Source of the DNA: a virus | Length of the DNA: 48,293 nt | Virus record (IMG/VR): IMGVR_UViG_3300018954_000004 | Coordinates: 1-48,293 of that record | Direction: 5' to 3' (one strand) | In this document: positions 23,416 to 30,671 of the stretch, piece by piece | How positions within the stretch are numbered: the stretch's first letter is position 1 | Layout: the number at the start of each line of letters is the position of its first letter | Position numbers and translations under genes: made by a program | The notes under the pieces: generated by a model | Told to the model about the DNA's origin: nothing | What the model saw: the letters and a program-made list of their open reading frames with translations, nothing else | Database searches by the model: none

Positions 23416-23456
23416 CCTCTTCTCCTGGGGGCAGTTCCCCTCGCAGTCCCCAGGAG
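23416..23456 (+). promoter_or_regulatory. Late leader with SD-occluding hairpin, holin gene
   Basis: A motif variant (CCTCTTCT, 23416-23423) overlaps CTCCTGGGG (23422-23430), which pairs perfectly with CCCCAGGAG (23448-23456). The latter contains the AGGAG ribosome site, 6 nt from the ATG at 23463. Relative to the 22177 leader both arms differ, and the pairing here is longer, suggesting the structure rather than the sequence is kept. Confidence 0.7.
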
Positions 23457-23462
23457 TAATTC

Positions 23463-24077
23463 ATGAAGCGCATCATCCTCGCCGCCGCGCTCGCGGTCAT
23501 CCTCACCGCGCCGGTGGCCCTGGCCCAGGACGGCACCCAGCCGCCGGGCCCGACGTTGCAGTCCCTCCTCATGTCCGCCGCCGTCGCCGTCACGCCCGTG
23601 GTGGCAACGGCGCTGGCCGGCCTCATCGCCGCCGCGCTGGTGGCCCTGACGAAGAAGCTTCAGGCGCAAGCAGGGGAGTCGAAGCTCGCCCAGGTGGCCA
23701 CGCGCGCCAGCATGCTCGCCGAGGGCATCGTCCGGGACCTCGAGGTGACGCTGCGGCCGAAGCTGGAGGCGGCGTCCGCCGACGGCATCCTCACCGCCGC
23801 CGAGCTCCAGCACATCAAGGCCACCGCCCTGGAGCAGCTCAAGACGAGCCTGGGCCAGCGCGGCGTGGCCGAGCTGCAGGAGGTGCTGAAGCTCACCGCT
23901 GGCAGCGTGGGCACCTTCCTGTCCGGGCTCATCGAGGCGGCCCTCGACAGGATGAAGGCGAGCCGCGCGGCCGCGACGGCGGACGAGGTCGTCTCGGTGG
24001 CGCGCTCGCTCGGCGCCATCGGCAGCCAGGCCGCCCTGGCCCCGGTGACGGCCTCCCCTCAGACGCCCCGCGGGTAG
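23463..24077 (+). CDS. Holin-like membrane protein (LL-H type)
   Basis: A 204-residue protein. Residues 1-21 are a cleavable-signal-like segment (MKRIILAAALAVILTAPVALAQ). A membrane span follows at about 37-65 (SAAVAVTPVVATALAGLIAAALVALTKKL), then a long helical region with a second moderately hydrophobic stretch near 140-160. Size, topology and position directly after the endolysin fit the LL-H family of holins that permeabilise the inner membrane at the lysis time. The alternative is a membrane-anchored spanin-like protein. Confidence 0.6.
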   Translation: MKRIILAAALAVILTAPVALAQDGTQPPGPTLQSLLMSAAVAVTPVVATALAGLIAAALVALTKKLQAQAGESKLAQVATRASMLAEGIVRDLEVTLRPKLEAASADGILTAAELQHIKATALEQLKTSLGQRGVAELQEVLKLTAGSVGTFLSGLIEAALDRMKASRAAATADEVVSVARSLGAIGSQAALAPVTASPQTPRG

Positions 24078-24100
24078 CCGTCGCCGCGGGGCTCTCCCGA

Positions 24101-24292
24101 GTGCTGTCTGACGTGCCGGTGCGGACCGGCTACGTGGAGGCCCAGGCCGGCGTGTCCTCGCTCTCCGGCGCCTACGCGCGCCTGGAGGGTGGGGTGCGGC
24201 TGCGCAGCAACCTGGGGCTCTTCGCCTTCGCCGAGGCCAACCAGCGCGAGCGCATCGCCGGCGCTGGGGCGCGGTGGACGTTCGGCTGGTAA
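24101..24292 (+). CDS. Small beta-strand protein after the holin (possible outer-membrane/spanin partner)
   Basis: A 63-residue protein with alternating strands (TGYVEAQAGVSSLSGAYARLEGGVRLRSNLGLFAFAEANQ, ending GAGARWTFGW). The terminal aromatic after alternating residues resembles an outer-membrane beta hairpin. The frame stays open further upstream into the end of the holin gene, so the true start may be earlier than this GTG. No family is recognised. Its position suggests a role in the outer-membrane step of lysis. Confidence 0.45.
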   Translation: MLSDVPVRTGYVEAQAGVSSLSGAYARLEGGVRLRSNLGLFAFAEANQRERIAGAGARWTFGW

Positions 24293-24300
24293 CGTGACAC

Positions 24301-24328
24301 GGCCCGCTCCTGTGCGCTGGAGCGGGCC
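24301..24328. terminator. Perfect 10-bp GC stem between convergent genes
   Basis: GGCCCGCTCC and GGAGCGGGCC pair perfectly around an 8-nt loop. It sits right after the lysis cassette and before the convergent gene at 24357, a good position for a bidirectional terminator. A U tract is lacking, so termination could be Rho-assisted. Confidence 0.55.
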
Positions 24329-24356
24329 GCAGTCCCGCAACTACAATCTATTTCTA

Positions 24357-24560
24357 TCAGGCGCGTTGACTTCTCTCGAGCGCGTGGACGGCGTTCTCAT
24401 ACCGGCCGCGACTCTGGATGAATCGCTTCTGGGCCAATTCCACTGTGAAGTCGTTGGCGGCCTTCAGCATCGACAACAGCTGCAGGTCCGCCGCAAGCTC
24501 GGCGCGAGCCTCGCGGTACTCCTTCATCACGTCCGCTTCCTCTTCTTTCGTCAGTGCCAT
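24357..24560 (-). CDS. Small helical protein, unknown
   Basis: A 67-residue charged helical protein (MALTKEEEADVMKEYREARAELAADLQLLSMLKAANDFTVELAQKRFIQSRGRYENAVHALE). It converges on the lysis cassette. I chose the ATG at 24560 because AAAGGGG lies 9 nt upstream; a longer 92-residue form starting at 24635 is possible. It resembles small lysogeny-expressed or regulatory phage proteins only in general character. No family is recognised. Confidence 0.5.
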   Translation of the reverse strand: MALTKEEEADVMKEYREARAELAADLQLLSMLKAANDFTVELAQKRFIQSRGRYENAVHALERSQRA

Positions 24561-24670
24561 CCGGTGCATCCCCTTTGAGCCATGGTTCGTAGGCCCGGGA
24601 GTGATGCTAGCGCCTCCTGATGCGGCATCGCTCATGCAGTGCAGCAGGGCGCCGCGCCGGAAAGGACCGC

Positions 24671-25381
24671 GTGAAGCCCTACTACCGCAACGACTCCATC
24701 ACCCTGTACCTCGGCGACTGCCGCGACCAGCTCCTGGACCTCCCGTCTCATTCCGTGGACCTGCTCCTCACGGACCCGCCCTACGGCATGGCCTACGAGG
24801 GCAAGGGGAAGAACGCCGGCGGCATCCGCGGGGACGGCTCCCGCCAGGGCGTGCGCGTGCTACGGCAGGCGCTCTTCGCCGCGAGCCGGGCCCTGGCGCC
24901 GGACGCGCACGCATACGTTTTCTGCCACTGGGAGAGCTGGCCGGACTTCTTCGACGCCACCGCCTCACACTTGCGCGTGAAGGGCGCGCTGGTGTGGTGG
25001 AAGGCGCAGGGCGGCATGGGTGACACGCGCGGCGCCTACGCGCCGGATTACGAGGTGGTGCTGCACGCCTCCGGGGCGAAGCGCCGGCCGCTTGCCGGGA
25101 AGCGCCAGGGTGCCGTGCTCGCGGGGTACCTGCCCGTGCCGCACCAGCAGCGCACGCACCCCACGGAGAAGCCGGTGCAGCTGCTGGCCCACCTGGTGAC
25201 GAAGTCCTGCCCCGACGGAGGCAGGGTGCTGGACCCCTTCGCGGGCACCGGCGCGACGCTGGTGGCCGCGCAGCAGCTCGGTCGGCGCGCGGTGGGCGTG
25301 GAGCTCGAGGAGCGCTACTGCGAGGTGGCGGCCCGTCGGCTGGAGCAAGCGCTGCGTGAAGGGCCGGGCCGCGCAGCCTGA
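24671..25381 (+). CDS. DNA N4/N6 methyltransferase, beta-class order
   Basis: A 236-residue amino-methyltransferase acting on DNA. The catalytic motif DPPYG (35-39) comes first, a target-recognition stretch follows, then HPTEKP (163-168) and the AdoMet-binding DPFAGTGATL (188-197). This order defines beta-class enzymes. No restriction partner is adjacent, so it is an orphan, probably protecting phage DNA from host restriction or modulating its expression. GTG at 24671 has GGAAAGGA just upstream and is preferred over the longer frame. A 27-bp inverted-repeat element starts 10 nt after its stop. Confidence 0.8.
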   Translation: MKPYYRNDSITLYLGDCRDQLLDLPSHSVDLLLTDPPYGMAYEGKGKNAGGIRGDGSRQGVRVLRQALFAASRALAPDAHAYVFCHWESWPDFFDATASHLRVKGALVWWKAQGGMGDTRGAYAPDYEVVLHASGAKRRPLAGKRQGAVLAGYLPVPHQQRTHPTEKPVQLLAHLVTKSCPDGGRVLDPFAGTGATLVAAQQLGRRAVGVELEERYCEVAARRLEQALREGPGRAA

Positions 25382-25391
25382 CGCACTGGGA

Positions 25392-25418
25392 CAGGGCGGC
25401 CGCACGTAGCAGCCGCCC
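25392..25418 (+). repeat. Left inverted repeat of the ImmA/IrrE module
   Basis: It matches the reverse complement of 27501-27527 at 25 of 27 positions, with an uninterrupted 18-bp core (25401-25418, ending CAGCCGCCC). It lies between the methyltransferase stop and the protease stop. The two copies bound the lower-GC two-gene module exactly. Confidence 0.8.
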
Positions 25419-25434
25419 ACGCGCCACAACGAAC

Positions 25435-26652
25435 TCAGGTGCTAGGACGACGCGGATTGAGGGGCACGACCTGGCCCAGTGGTCCATCCTTCGGAACGTT
25501 GTTCGCTGGGGACGTTGTCGTCGTCTCGGGCCTCCGCAAGGCAAGAACGAGACCCGTCTTCCCTTCGAAAAAGGCGGGTGGCAGACGAGTCAGGCGCTCC
25601 ACATCGTGTGGGGCGTAGGGCAATCGGTCTTCCACTGCCGAAGGCCCGTGGGCCTCCGCAACCATCTCTGCCGCGCGCATCAAGAGCCGTGGCAACTCCA
25701 CAGGCACATCGCGCTCGTGTGGCTCGTTCGTCCGGTACCCGCGGCGGTTGTAGTTGATCATCAACTGCCGCTCACGCTCAGGCGAGATGAGGTCGAGCGA
25801 GGCTGCTCGCTTCACCATCATCTTGATGGACACCTTCCAGCGCAGCTTCAACGGTTGGAGGTTGTCCAAGTCTACAAGGATGACCTCATCCAAGAACGCA
25901 GAACGCGGAAAGAGGAATGCACCTGCGAAGCGGTGAGCTTGATCCTCCAGCATTCGCCACTCGGCGGAAGAGCGTAAACGTGACGGGGCTACCGAGCGAT
26001 GCAGTAGCAAGTGTCCCAACTCATGAGCTGCATCAAAGCGCGAGCGGGCACCGGAGTTTCGGTCGGATGCAAGGAGTACGGTAGGGCGCTGCCCACGCCA
26101 GTGGCTCAGTCCATCCAATCGAGGTTCGCCGAGTTCGCAGCGCACAACCACAGCACCCTTGTTCTCTAGCAACCAGACAACGTTGCTGATTGGCCCGTCA
26201 CCCAACTTCCAGTGTCGCCGAGCTGCAACCGCTAGTTCTTCGATGCGGTCGCCAGTCAGTGCGGCCGGGTCACCAATGCCGAAGTCAGGGAAGTCGACAG
26301 GAGGCAATGTCACCGCATCGCCCATATCGAATGCTGCGTCACCCGCCCACTTCGCCCAGCGTTCCGCTCGAGCGCTCAGGCTCGGCGACACGGTACGCGG
26401 GGCACGAAGGAAGGTGGCGCCAGGCTCCGGTGCCACCTGCGGGCGCAGCAAGAGACGTACCGGCACGCCGAGGCAATTGGCGATGCGCTCCAAACAAGCC
26501 GGGCTGGGCGTCGCGTCTCCCAGTTCGTACGCACTCACTGTACTGCGGCTCAGCCCCACATGGTCGGCGAGCGCAAGTTGGGTGAGGCCTCGCGCTTCGC
26601 GAGCTTCCACCAACCGGCTGGGGACGAACCCTGGGGTTCCGAGAATCATCAC
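25435..26652 (-). CDS. XRE helix-turn-helix / ImmA-IrrE zinc protease fusion
   Basis: A 405-residue protein. Residues 13-66 are an XRE-type helix-turn-helix (LVEAREARGLTQLALADHVGLSRSTVSAYELGDATPSPACLERIANCLG). Residues about 150-250 are an ImmA/IrrE metallopeptidase with HELGH (210-214) and a downstream QAHRFAGAFLFP segment that supplies the third zinc ligand region. Such proteins cleave or bind a partner repressor or antitoxin and often switch on phages, conjugative elements or toxin genes. It overlaps its upstream partner by 4 bp, so the two form one operon. GC is clearly lower than in neighbouring genes. Confidence 0.8.
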   Translation of the reverse strand: MMILGTPGFVPSRLVEAREARGLTQLALADHVGLSRSTVSAYELGDATPSPACLERIANCLGVPVRLLLRPQVAPEPGATFLRAPRTVSPSLSARAERWAKWAGDAAFDMGDAVTLPPVDFPDFGIGDPAALTGDRIEELAVAARRHWKLGDGPISNVVWLLENKGAVVVRCELGEPRLDGLSHWRGQRPTVLLASDRNSGARSRFDAAHELGHLLLHRSVAPSRLRSSAEWRMLEDQAHRFAGAFLFPRSAFLDEVILVDLDNLQPLKLRWKVSIKMMVKRAASLDLISPERERQLMINYNRRGYRTNEPHERDVPVELPRLLMRAAEMVAEAHGPSAVEDRLPYAPHDVERLTRLPPAFFEGKTGLVLALRRPETTTTSPANNVPKDGPLGQVVPLNPRRPST

Positions 26653-27371
26653 TCCTCCTCTGCTCGAGGTGCCTCGTCGGACTTCGGCAGGCTGCGCGGC
26701 GTCATCTGCAGATCGTCCTGAATAGTCTCCTGCGCAGAACGCGACTTGTTGAGCAACGACAGCAAGCGCTCGTTGAGGGACAACGGTCGCTCAAGGAAGA
26801 AACCCTTCTCCGGAGCAGGAAAGAGGACACGTGCAAACGAGGGGATGCCGAGGTTCGCAGCACTGCGCCTGGTCGGCCCGTAAACCATCTGAGCGAAGAC
26901 AGGCGGTTCTCCCTTGGAGGTCGCAAGGATGGCTTTTGCCACTGCGTTCTCGGCTGCGAACATGTCCATGTTGAGGAACATCTGCTGCGCTTGATTCGCG
27001 AGCGCGAGGCCGAATCCCGTCGGTCGCGGACCGGCATACTCGTCGCGGGCATAGTGCTGGACGACCAACACCTTACCGTCACCAAACACTCCCTCCACGT
27101 GTGTAGAGCTGAACGTGGAATTCTTCGACTTGGTGGGTACACCGCCAAAGCGTTGGACCAACTTGTAGAACTCATCTTCGAGGAGTCCCCGCCGCATCTG
27201 CGGAAACACCTCACGGGCCATTTCCGGCGAGAAGCGGGTTTCGCACTCCTTGTGGAGAGAACGATTGATGGCGGCAATGGTCCGCAGCCACGCATCGAAG
27301 AACGCCTCGGGCACATGCTTCTCGAACACGGATCGGCGGCTCAGCGACATGGCGGGCTGCGCATTCGTCAT
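26649..27371 (-). CDS. Unknown partner protein of the ImmA/IrrE module
   Basis: A 240-residue protein I do not recognise. The N-terminal third is helical (VPEAFFDAWLRTIAAINRSLHKECETRFSPEMAREVF), the middle contains strands (VEGVFGDGKVLVVQHYARDEYAGPRPTGFGLALANQAQQM), and the end is charged and proline-rich. There is no signal peptide, membrane segment or obvious catalytic motif. Its stop overlaps the protease start (ATGA), so both are made together, with this protein first. By analogy with ImmA/ImmR- and toxin-antitoxin-type pairs it may be the substrate or effector, but nothing in the sequence proves it. Confidence 0.6.
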   Translation of the reverse strand: MTNAQPAMSLSRRSVFEKHVPEAFFDAWLRTIAAINRSLHKECETRFSPEMAREVFPQMRRGLLEDEFYKLVQRFGGVPTKSKNSTFSSTHVEGVFGDGKVLVVQHYARDEYAGPRPTGFGLALANQAQQMFLNMDMFAAENAVAKAILATSKGEPPVFAQMVYGPTRRSAANLGIPSFARVLFPAPEKGFFLERPLSLNERLLSLLNKSRSAQETIQDDLQMTPRSLPKSDEAPRAEEE

Positions 27372-27500
27372 CTTTCATCTCCCACTGTCATGGGGGTGGT
27401 CAGCCATCTATACGCACAAAGCGACCGAAAATGCCAGTAAAGATGACGTTCTGCGTGTGGTTGTGTGTGTGTTGATGTCTTCCGTGCCAATATGTAGAGG

Positions 27501-27527
27501 GGGCGGCTGCTACGTGCGAACGCCCTG
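27501..27527 (-). repeat. Right inverted repeat of the ImmA/IrrE module
   Basis: This is the reverse-complement partner of 25392-25418 (25/27 identical). The 18-bp core is 27501-27518. On the minus strand it contains the stop codon and last codons of the adjacent gene at 27510, so it overlaps coding sequence on this side. Confidence 0.8.
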
Positions 27528-28010
27528 CCGGCTCAGCTCGAAGACGAGCTCGTGGACGAGGGCGCTCACCGCGGGTTCGGACGCCCACGGCAGCGCGGGC
27601 ACGTACCACTCGGGCTGCTCGCCGTCCGGCCCGCCGTACACCTGCAGCTGAGGAGGCTGGGCGCCCGTCCGCACCACCCGGAGGCGCCCGGACTGCCAGC
27701 ACACCACGGGAACGCCGACCAGGTGCTGCTCTGCTCGTGACACGAGGGACTCCGGGGCGGTCAGGGAGAGAGCCCGGGCGGGAAGGGCGGGGGGGAAGCC
27801 CTCCCCGGCCCGGGCGGGCGCTGTGCAGCAGCGCCGCGAGAACAACCCCGCCAGGACCCCATGCCCCGGCGGGTGTGGTGGACGTGGCAGGCGAAAGAAG
27901 CCGCGCCAGAGGGCCTGCCGCCACCACGACAGCTTCAGTCGTCGTGCGTGCCCAGCGCGCAAATGCGCCGGCCGCCCACCAGCAGCAGTGCCGCGCCGCA
28001 CCTGCAGCAC
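27510..28010 (-). CDS. Hypothetical protein outside the protease module
   Basis: Up to 166 residues; the credible part is the C-terminal ~120 (APESLVSRAEQHLVGVPVVCWQSGRLRVVRTG, YGGPDGEQPEWYVPALPWASEPAVSALVHELVFELSRQGVRT). The N-terminal 40 residues overlap the small gene at 27935 and may not be translated; I could not identify a better start. No family is recognised. Its last codons lie in the right inverted repeat, so the repeat-mediated event may have truncated or replaced its end. Confidence 0.45.
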   Translation of the reverse strand: MLQVRRGTAAGGRPAHLRAGHARRLKLSWWRQALWRGFFRLPRPPHPPGHGVLAGLFSRRCCTAPARAGEGFPPALPARALSLTAPESLVSRAEQHLVGVPVVCWQSGRLRVVRTGAQPPQLQVYGGPDGEQPEWYVPALPWASEPAVSALVHELVFELSRQGVRT

Positions 28011-28153
28011 TCCTCGGGCGGGAGCTGGCGCGAGGCCGGCGGCTGCGGCTCGGGCTCCCCGCGGAGCTGGCGCAGCGCTCGGTCGTAGTCATCGCGCACG
28101 CGCCGACGGCGCAGTTGCTCCGGCGTCTGGGCTTGGGGACGGGCTCTCCGCAC
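27935..28153 (-). CDS. Small Arg-rich protein with C-terminal Cys cluster
   Basis: A 72-residue protein starting at GTG with GGAGG 5-7 nt upstream. The first half is basic and helical (RRRRVRDDYDRALRQLRGE). The end, PPEECCRCGAALLLVGGRRICALG, looks like a small zinc-binding knuckle. It carries the late-leader motif 20 nt upstream and so is probably part of the late regulon. No named family. Confidence 0.55.
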   Translation of the reverse strand: MRRARPQAQTPEQLRRRRVRDDYDRALRQLRGEPEPQPPASRQLPPEECCRCGAALLLVGGRRICALGTHDD

Positions 28154-28173
28154 GTGGATACCTCCACGGCGAG

Positions 28174-28181
28174 AGAAGGGG
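28174..28181 (-). promoter_or_regulatory. Late-leader motif, rightmost copy
   Basis: CCCCTTCT in a GGGCGCCCCTTCTC context, 20 nt before the GTG at 28153. A regular GGAGG ribosome site lies between, and CCTTC could pair with it only weakly. Confidence 0.55.
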
Positions 28182-28282
28182 CGCCCGTGCCCCGAAGCGT
28201 TCGGCGGGTGTCAACCCCTTCCCAGGGTGATAGACGCGCCACACGGGCCGGTTCAGGCTTCGGGGCATTCCGGAGGGAATGC

Positions 28283-29398
28283 ATGTCGAAGGAGAACACC
28301 ACGCTCATCAACGGGCTGAGCCCGGTGACGAGCGAAAGTGAAGGCACCGTGGCGGGCTTCCCCGACGTGTGCCTGACGCCTGGGCCTGGCGGGCCCGTGC
28401 CGGTGCCGTACCCCAACATCGCCAAGAGCGACTCGCTCAAGGGCGGCTCCAAGAGCGTCACCATCAACGGAGCGCCGGTGTGCCTCTCCACCTCGCGCCT
28501 GGGCACGTCCACCGGGAACGAGGCGGGGACGGCCGGTGGTGGCGTCGCTTCGGGGAAGACGAAGGGGCCCGCGCATCCGCTGAGCTTCTCCTTCAACGTG
28601 AAGATTGAGGGGAAGCCCGTGGTGAGGAACACCGACCTGTTCACGCTGAACGACTACAACACCGGTCCTGCGCCCATCATGCAGTCCCAGGTCTCGCGTC
28701 CGGTTGCGGGTCGCATTGAGGAGCGCGAAGCGGCCCCACCCGTGGAGCGGTGCCCGTACTGTGGGAAGGAGAAGCACGCGTTCGACACGAAGGGCCGCGT
28801 CGGCGGGAACCTCGGCAGTTCCGCGGCGCTCGGGCGCAACATGCTGGAGGGCCGGGCGCTGTCGTCGCACCCCTGGTACGTGGGGCTTTTCTCCGTGGCG
28901 GCGCACCACCTCATCTGCCTGGAAGCGCTCGAAGGCGCGGTGTGGGCGCAGCTCTGCGTGCATTTCGGCTACCACCCGGACCGCAAGCAGAACGGCGTCT
29001 TCCTGCCCATGAAGATGGCGCTCGCCTGCGAACTCCACGTTGCCGTGCACCGCGGCAACCATGCAGAGGGCTACGCTTTCGACATCCACCTGCCATATCC
29101 CCGGGCGGTGATGCGGCAGCTCAAGAAGATTGAGGACCTTGCCGCGAGCGGAGCGTTCTGTGCGGCCCCGGATGATTTCGTGGAGATGCTTGATGCAGTG
29201 AGCGCGTCGGTTCTCGCGAAGGTGGCGAGCTTCATATGGACCCTCACCCGAGATGGGCTCGACTACGCACCGGGAGGAAAGGGATGCTCGGGCCTCGCGA
29301 GCATCCGGCAGAAGCCAAGCCCAGCGGCGTGCCCCCGCGAGAGGCGTCACAGCCACGGTCGCCCCATGATGAGGCGCCCCCTGCACATTGGAGAGTGA
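28283..29398 (+). CDS. PAAR-like (DUF4150) polymorphic toxin with AHH nuclease domain
   Basis: A 371-residue two-domain toxin. Residues about 10-130 match the DUF4150/PAAR-like tip domain that docks effectors on type VI secretion spikes (FPDVCLTPGPGGPVPVPYPNIA, GAPVCLSTSRLGTSTGNEAGT). A short linker with CPYCGKEKH leads to a C-terminal AHH-type nuclease: AAHHLICLEAL (AHH 207-209), NGVFLPMKMALACE, and LHVAVHRGNHAEGY, the HHgpHxxY-like end. It should be injected into neighbouring cells and cut nucleic acid. SD GGAGGG precedes the ATG. The next gene, 5 nt downstream, encodes the matching immunity protein. The last ~60 residues are low-complexity. Confidence 0.8.
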   Translation: MSKENTTLINGLSPVTSESEGTVAGFPDVCLTPGPGGPVPVPYPNIAKSDSLKGGSKSVTINGAPVCLSTSRLGTSTGNEAGTAGGGVASGKTKGPAHPLSFSFNVKIEGKPVVRNTDLFTLNDYNTGPAPIMQSQVSRPVAGRIEEREAAPPVERCPYCGKEKHAFDTKGRVGGNLGSSAALGRNMLEGRALSSHPWYVGLFSVAAHHLICLEALEGAVWAQLCVHFGYHPDRKQNGVFLPMKMALACELHVAVHRGNHAEGYAFDIHLPYPRAVMRQLKKIEDLAASGAFCAAPDDFVEMLDAVSASVLAKVASFIWTLTRDGLDYAPGGKGCSGLASIRQKPSPAACPRERRHSHGRPMMRRPLHIGE

Positions 29399-29403
29399 GC
29401 GCC

Positions 29404-30003
29404 ATGCAGACTGAGTACTTCGTCATCGAGGCGGAGGCGAACAACAGCCACCCGCTCCTCCAGTGGGATGAGATGTTGCTGGGCTTTAGTCGACCGGAGC
29501 CCGTTGCTGTTGCGCACCCAGTACGCCTGCGGCTGGGCTCTCCGGTGCCGCGACATCCGGTGATGGTGGACCACCACACGCTCCCGCAGCCGGTGTTTTC
29601 CACTCGGGTTATGGAGGCACTAGAGCCGGTGGGACTCTACGGCGTGCAGCTCGTGCCGGCGGACGTGAAGGTGGATGGAGACGACGTGCGGCGCTACTGG
29701 GTGCTGCACGTCTTCAACAGAATCCGCTGTGTGGACCGGGAACGGTCAGTCTGCACGTTCTTCCCTCGGCAGGACGTCGTGCTCAGCATGGAGCGGCTCG
29801 TGCTGGACGAGCGCGTACTTGGTGAAATCCCGTTGGAGCAACGGCTGCTGTTCGTGCCGACGGAGTCGACCAGCACGTATGTGTTCCACCGCTCGCTGGT
29901 GGAGCGCGTGCTCGCGTTGACGCCCCCGCCCAAGGGACTGCGCTTCATCCGCGTGGACCGGTGGAGCGACTCCGCGGGTTTCCAGGCGGACGCGGCGCCG
30001 TAG
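29404..30003 (+). CDS. Imm11-like (DUF1629) immunity protein
   Basis: A 199-residue protein starting 5 nt after the toxin. The pattern matches Imm11/DUF1629: PVPRHPVMVDHHTLPQPVFSTRVMEALEPVGLYGVQLVPADVKVDGDD, then YWVLHVFNRIRCVDRERS, LVLDERVLGEIPLEQRLLFVPTESTSTYVF, and KGLRFIRVDRW. It lacks a signal peptide, as expected for a cytoplasmic nuclease antidote. It should bind and neutralise the AHH toxin in sister cells. The pair makes lysogens immune and competitive against non-lysogens. Confidence 0.75.
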   Translation: MQTEYFVIEAEANNSHPLLQWDEMLLGFSRPEPVAVAHPVRLRLGSPVPRHPVMVDHHTLPQPVFSTRVMEALEPVGLYGVQLVPADVKVDGDDVRRYWVLHVFNRIRCVDRERSVCTFFPRQDVVLSMERLVLDERVLGEIPLEQRLLFVPTESTSTYVFHRSLVERVLALTPPPKGLRFIRVDRWSDSAGFQADAAP

Positions 30004-30025
30004 GGCTTCCGAGGCGCCAGGTGCG

Positions 30026-30367
30026 TCACGCTGGAGGCACCGTGAAGCCCTGCAGCTCGTGCTCGGGGTGCGCGTCCTGGTGGGCCATGGCGCTCGTGGC
30101 GTCGCCTGTCCACCCGCCGCAGGAGGCGCACCGGTAGATGCGGCACCCGCCCACGATGAGCAGCTCGGCCACGTCCGGTTGGAGGAGCATCAGGTCCATC
30201 GCGCCCGAACGGTGGGCGCGGGGGATGCCGGCGCGCACGAGCTGGGCCACCAGCGCCTCCACGCGGGCCCAGGCCTCGCGCGACACGCGGAGCCCGTCGA
30301 TGCGCACGGTGGTGCCTGCGCGCGCCTTGCGGCGCTCCGGACGTGTCTTCTTGCTGTTGTGGGGCAC
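30026..30367 (-). CDS. Small zinc-finger-like protein
   Basis: A 113-residue basic protein. The middle is helical (VSREAWARVEALVAQLVRAGIPRAHRSGAMDLMLL). The end has YRCASCGGWTG and HQDAHPEHE, a likely CC/HH zinc site. It is convergent with the immunity gene. It probably binds nucleic acid or a host protein. No specific family is recognised. Confidence 0.6.
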   Translation of the reverse strand: MPHNSKKTRPERRKARAGTTVRIDGLRVSREAWARVEALVAQLVRAGIPRAHRSGAMDLMLLQPDVAELLIVGGCRIYRCASCGGWTGDATSAMAHQDAHPEHELQGFTVPPA

Positions 30368-30671
30368 GAAGCTCCTCTCCTGCGCGAGGTGCCGCCGGCA
30401 CGAGCGACGCTGGGTATGGCGCTGCCCGCTACATGGGCGGAGTGCTGGACGTGCTTCGCCAAGTACCGGGCGCTACGGTACTTCTCCTAGAAGATTACGG
30501 GGCCCTGCGGCCCGCGCTCACGTCAGCCACCGCCTCCGCGAGTTGCGCCGAGGAGTCCATCCCGTTGACGATGAGGGCTGCGGGGTGAGGTTGACCCGCT
30601 GCCCGACACCAGGACTCACGCGCTACCGTCAGGCGTGCCGCTCCCGAAGCGGCACACGAAGGGGGACGCGC
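30368..30671. other. Divergent intergenic gap upstream of the NERD gene
   Basis: There is no solid gene here. A 24-codon frame at 30416-30490 (+) with a C-x2-C is possible but has no clear ribosome site. A perfect 8-bp hairpin (GTGCCGCT/AGCGGCAC, 30635-30655) lies just before the AGGGGG ribosome site of the NERD gene. Confidence 0.45.
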
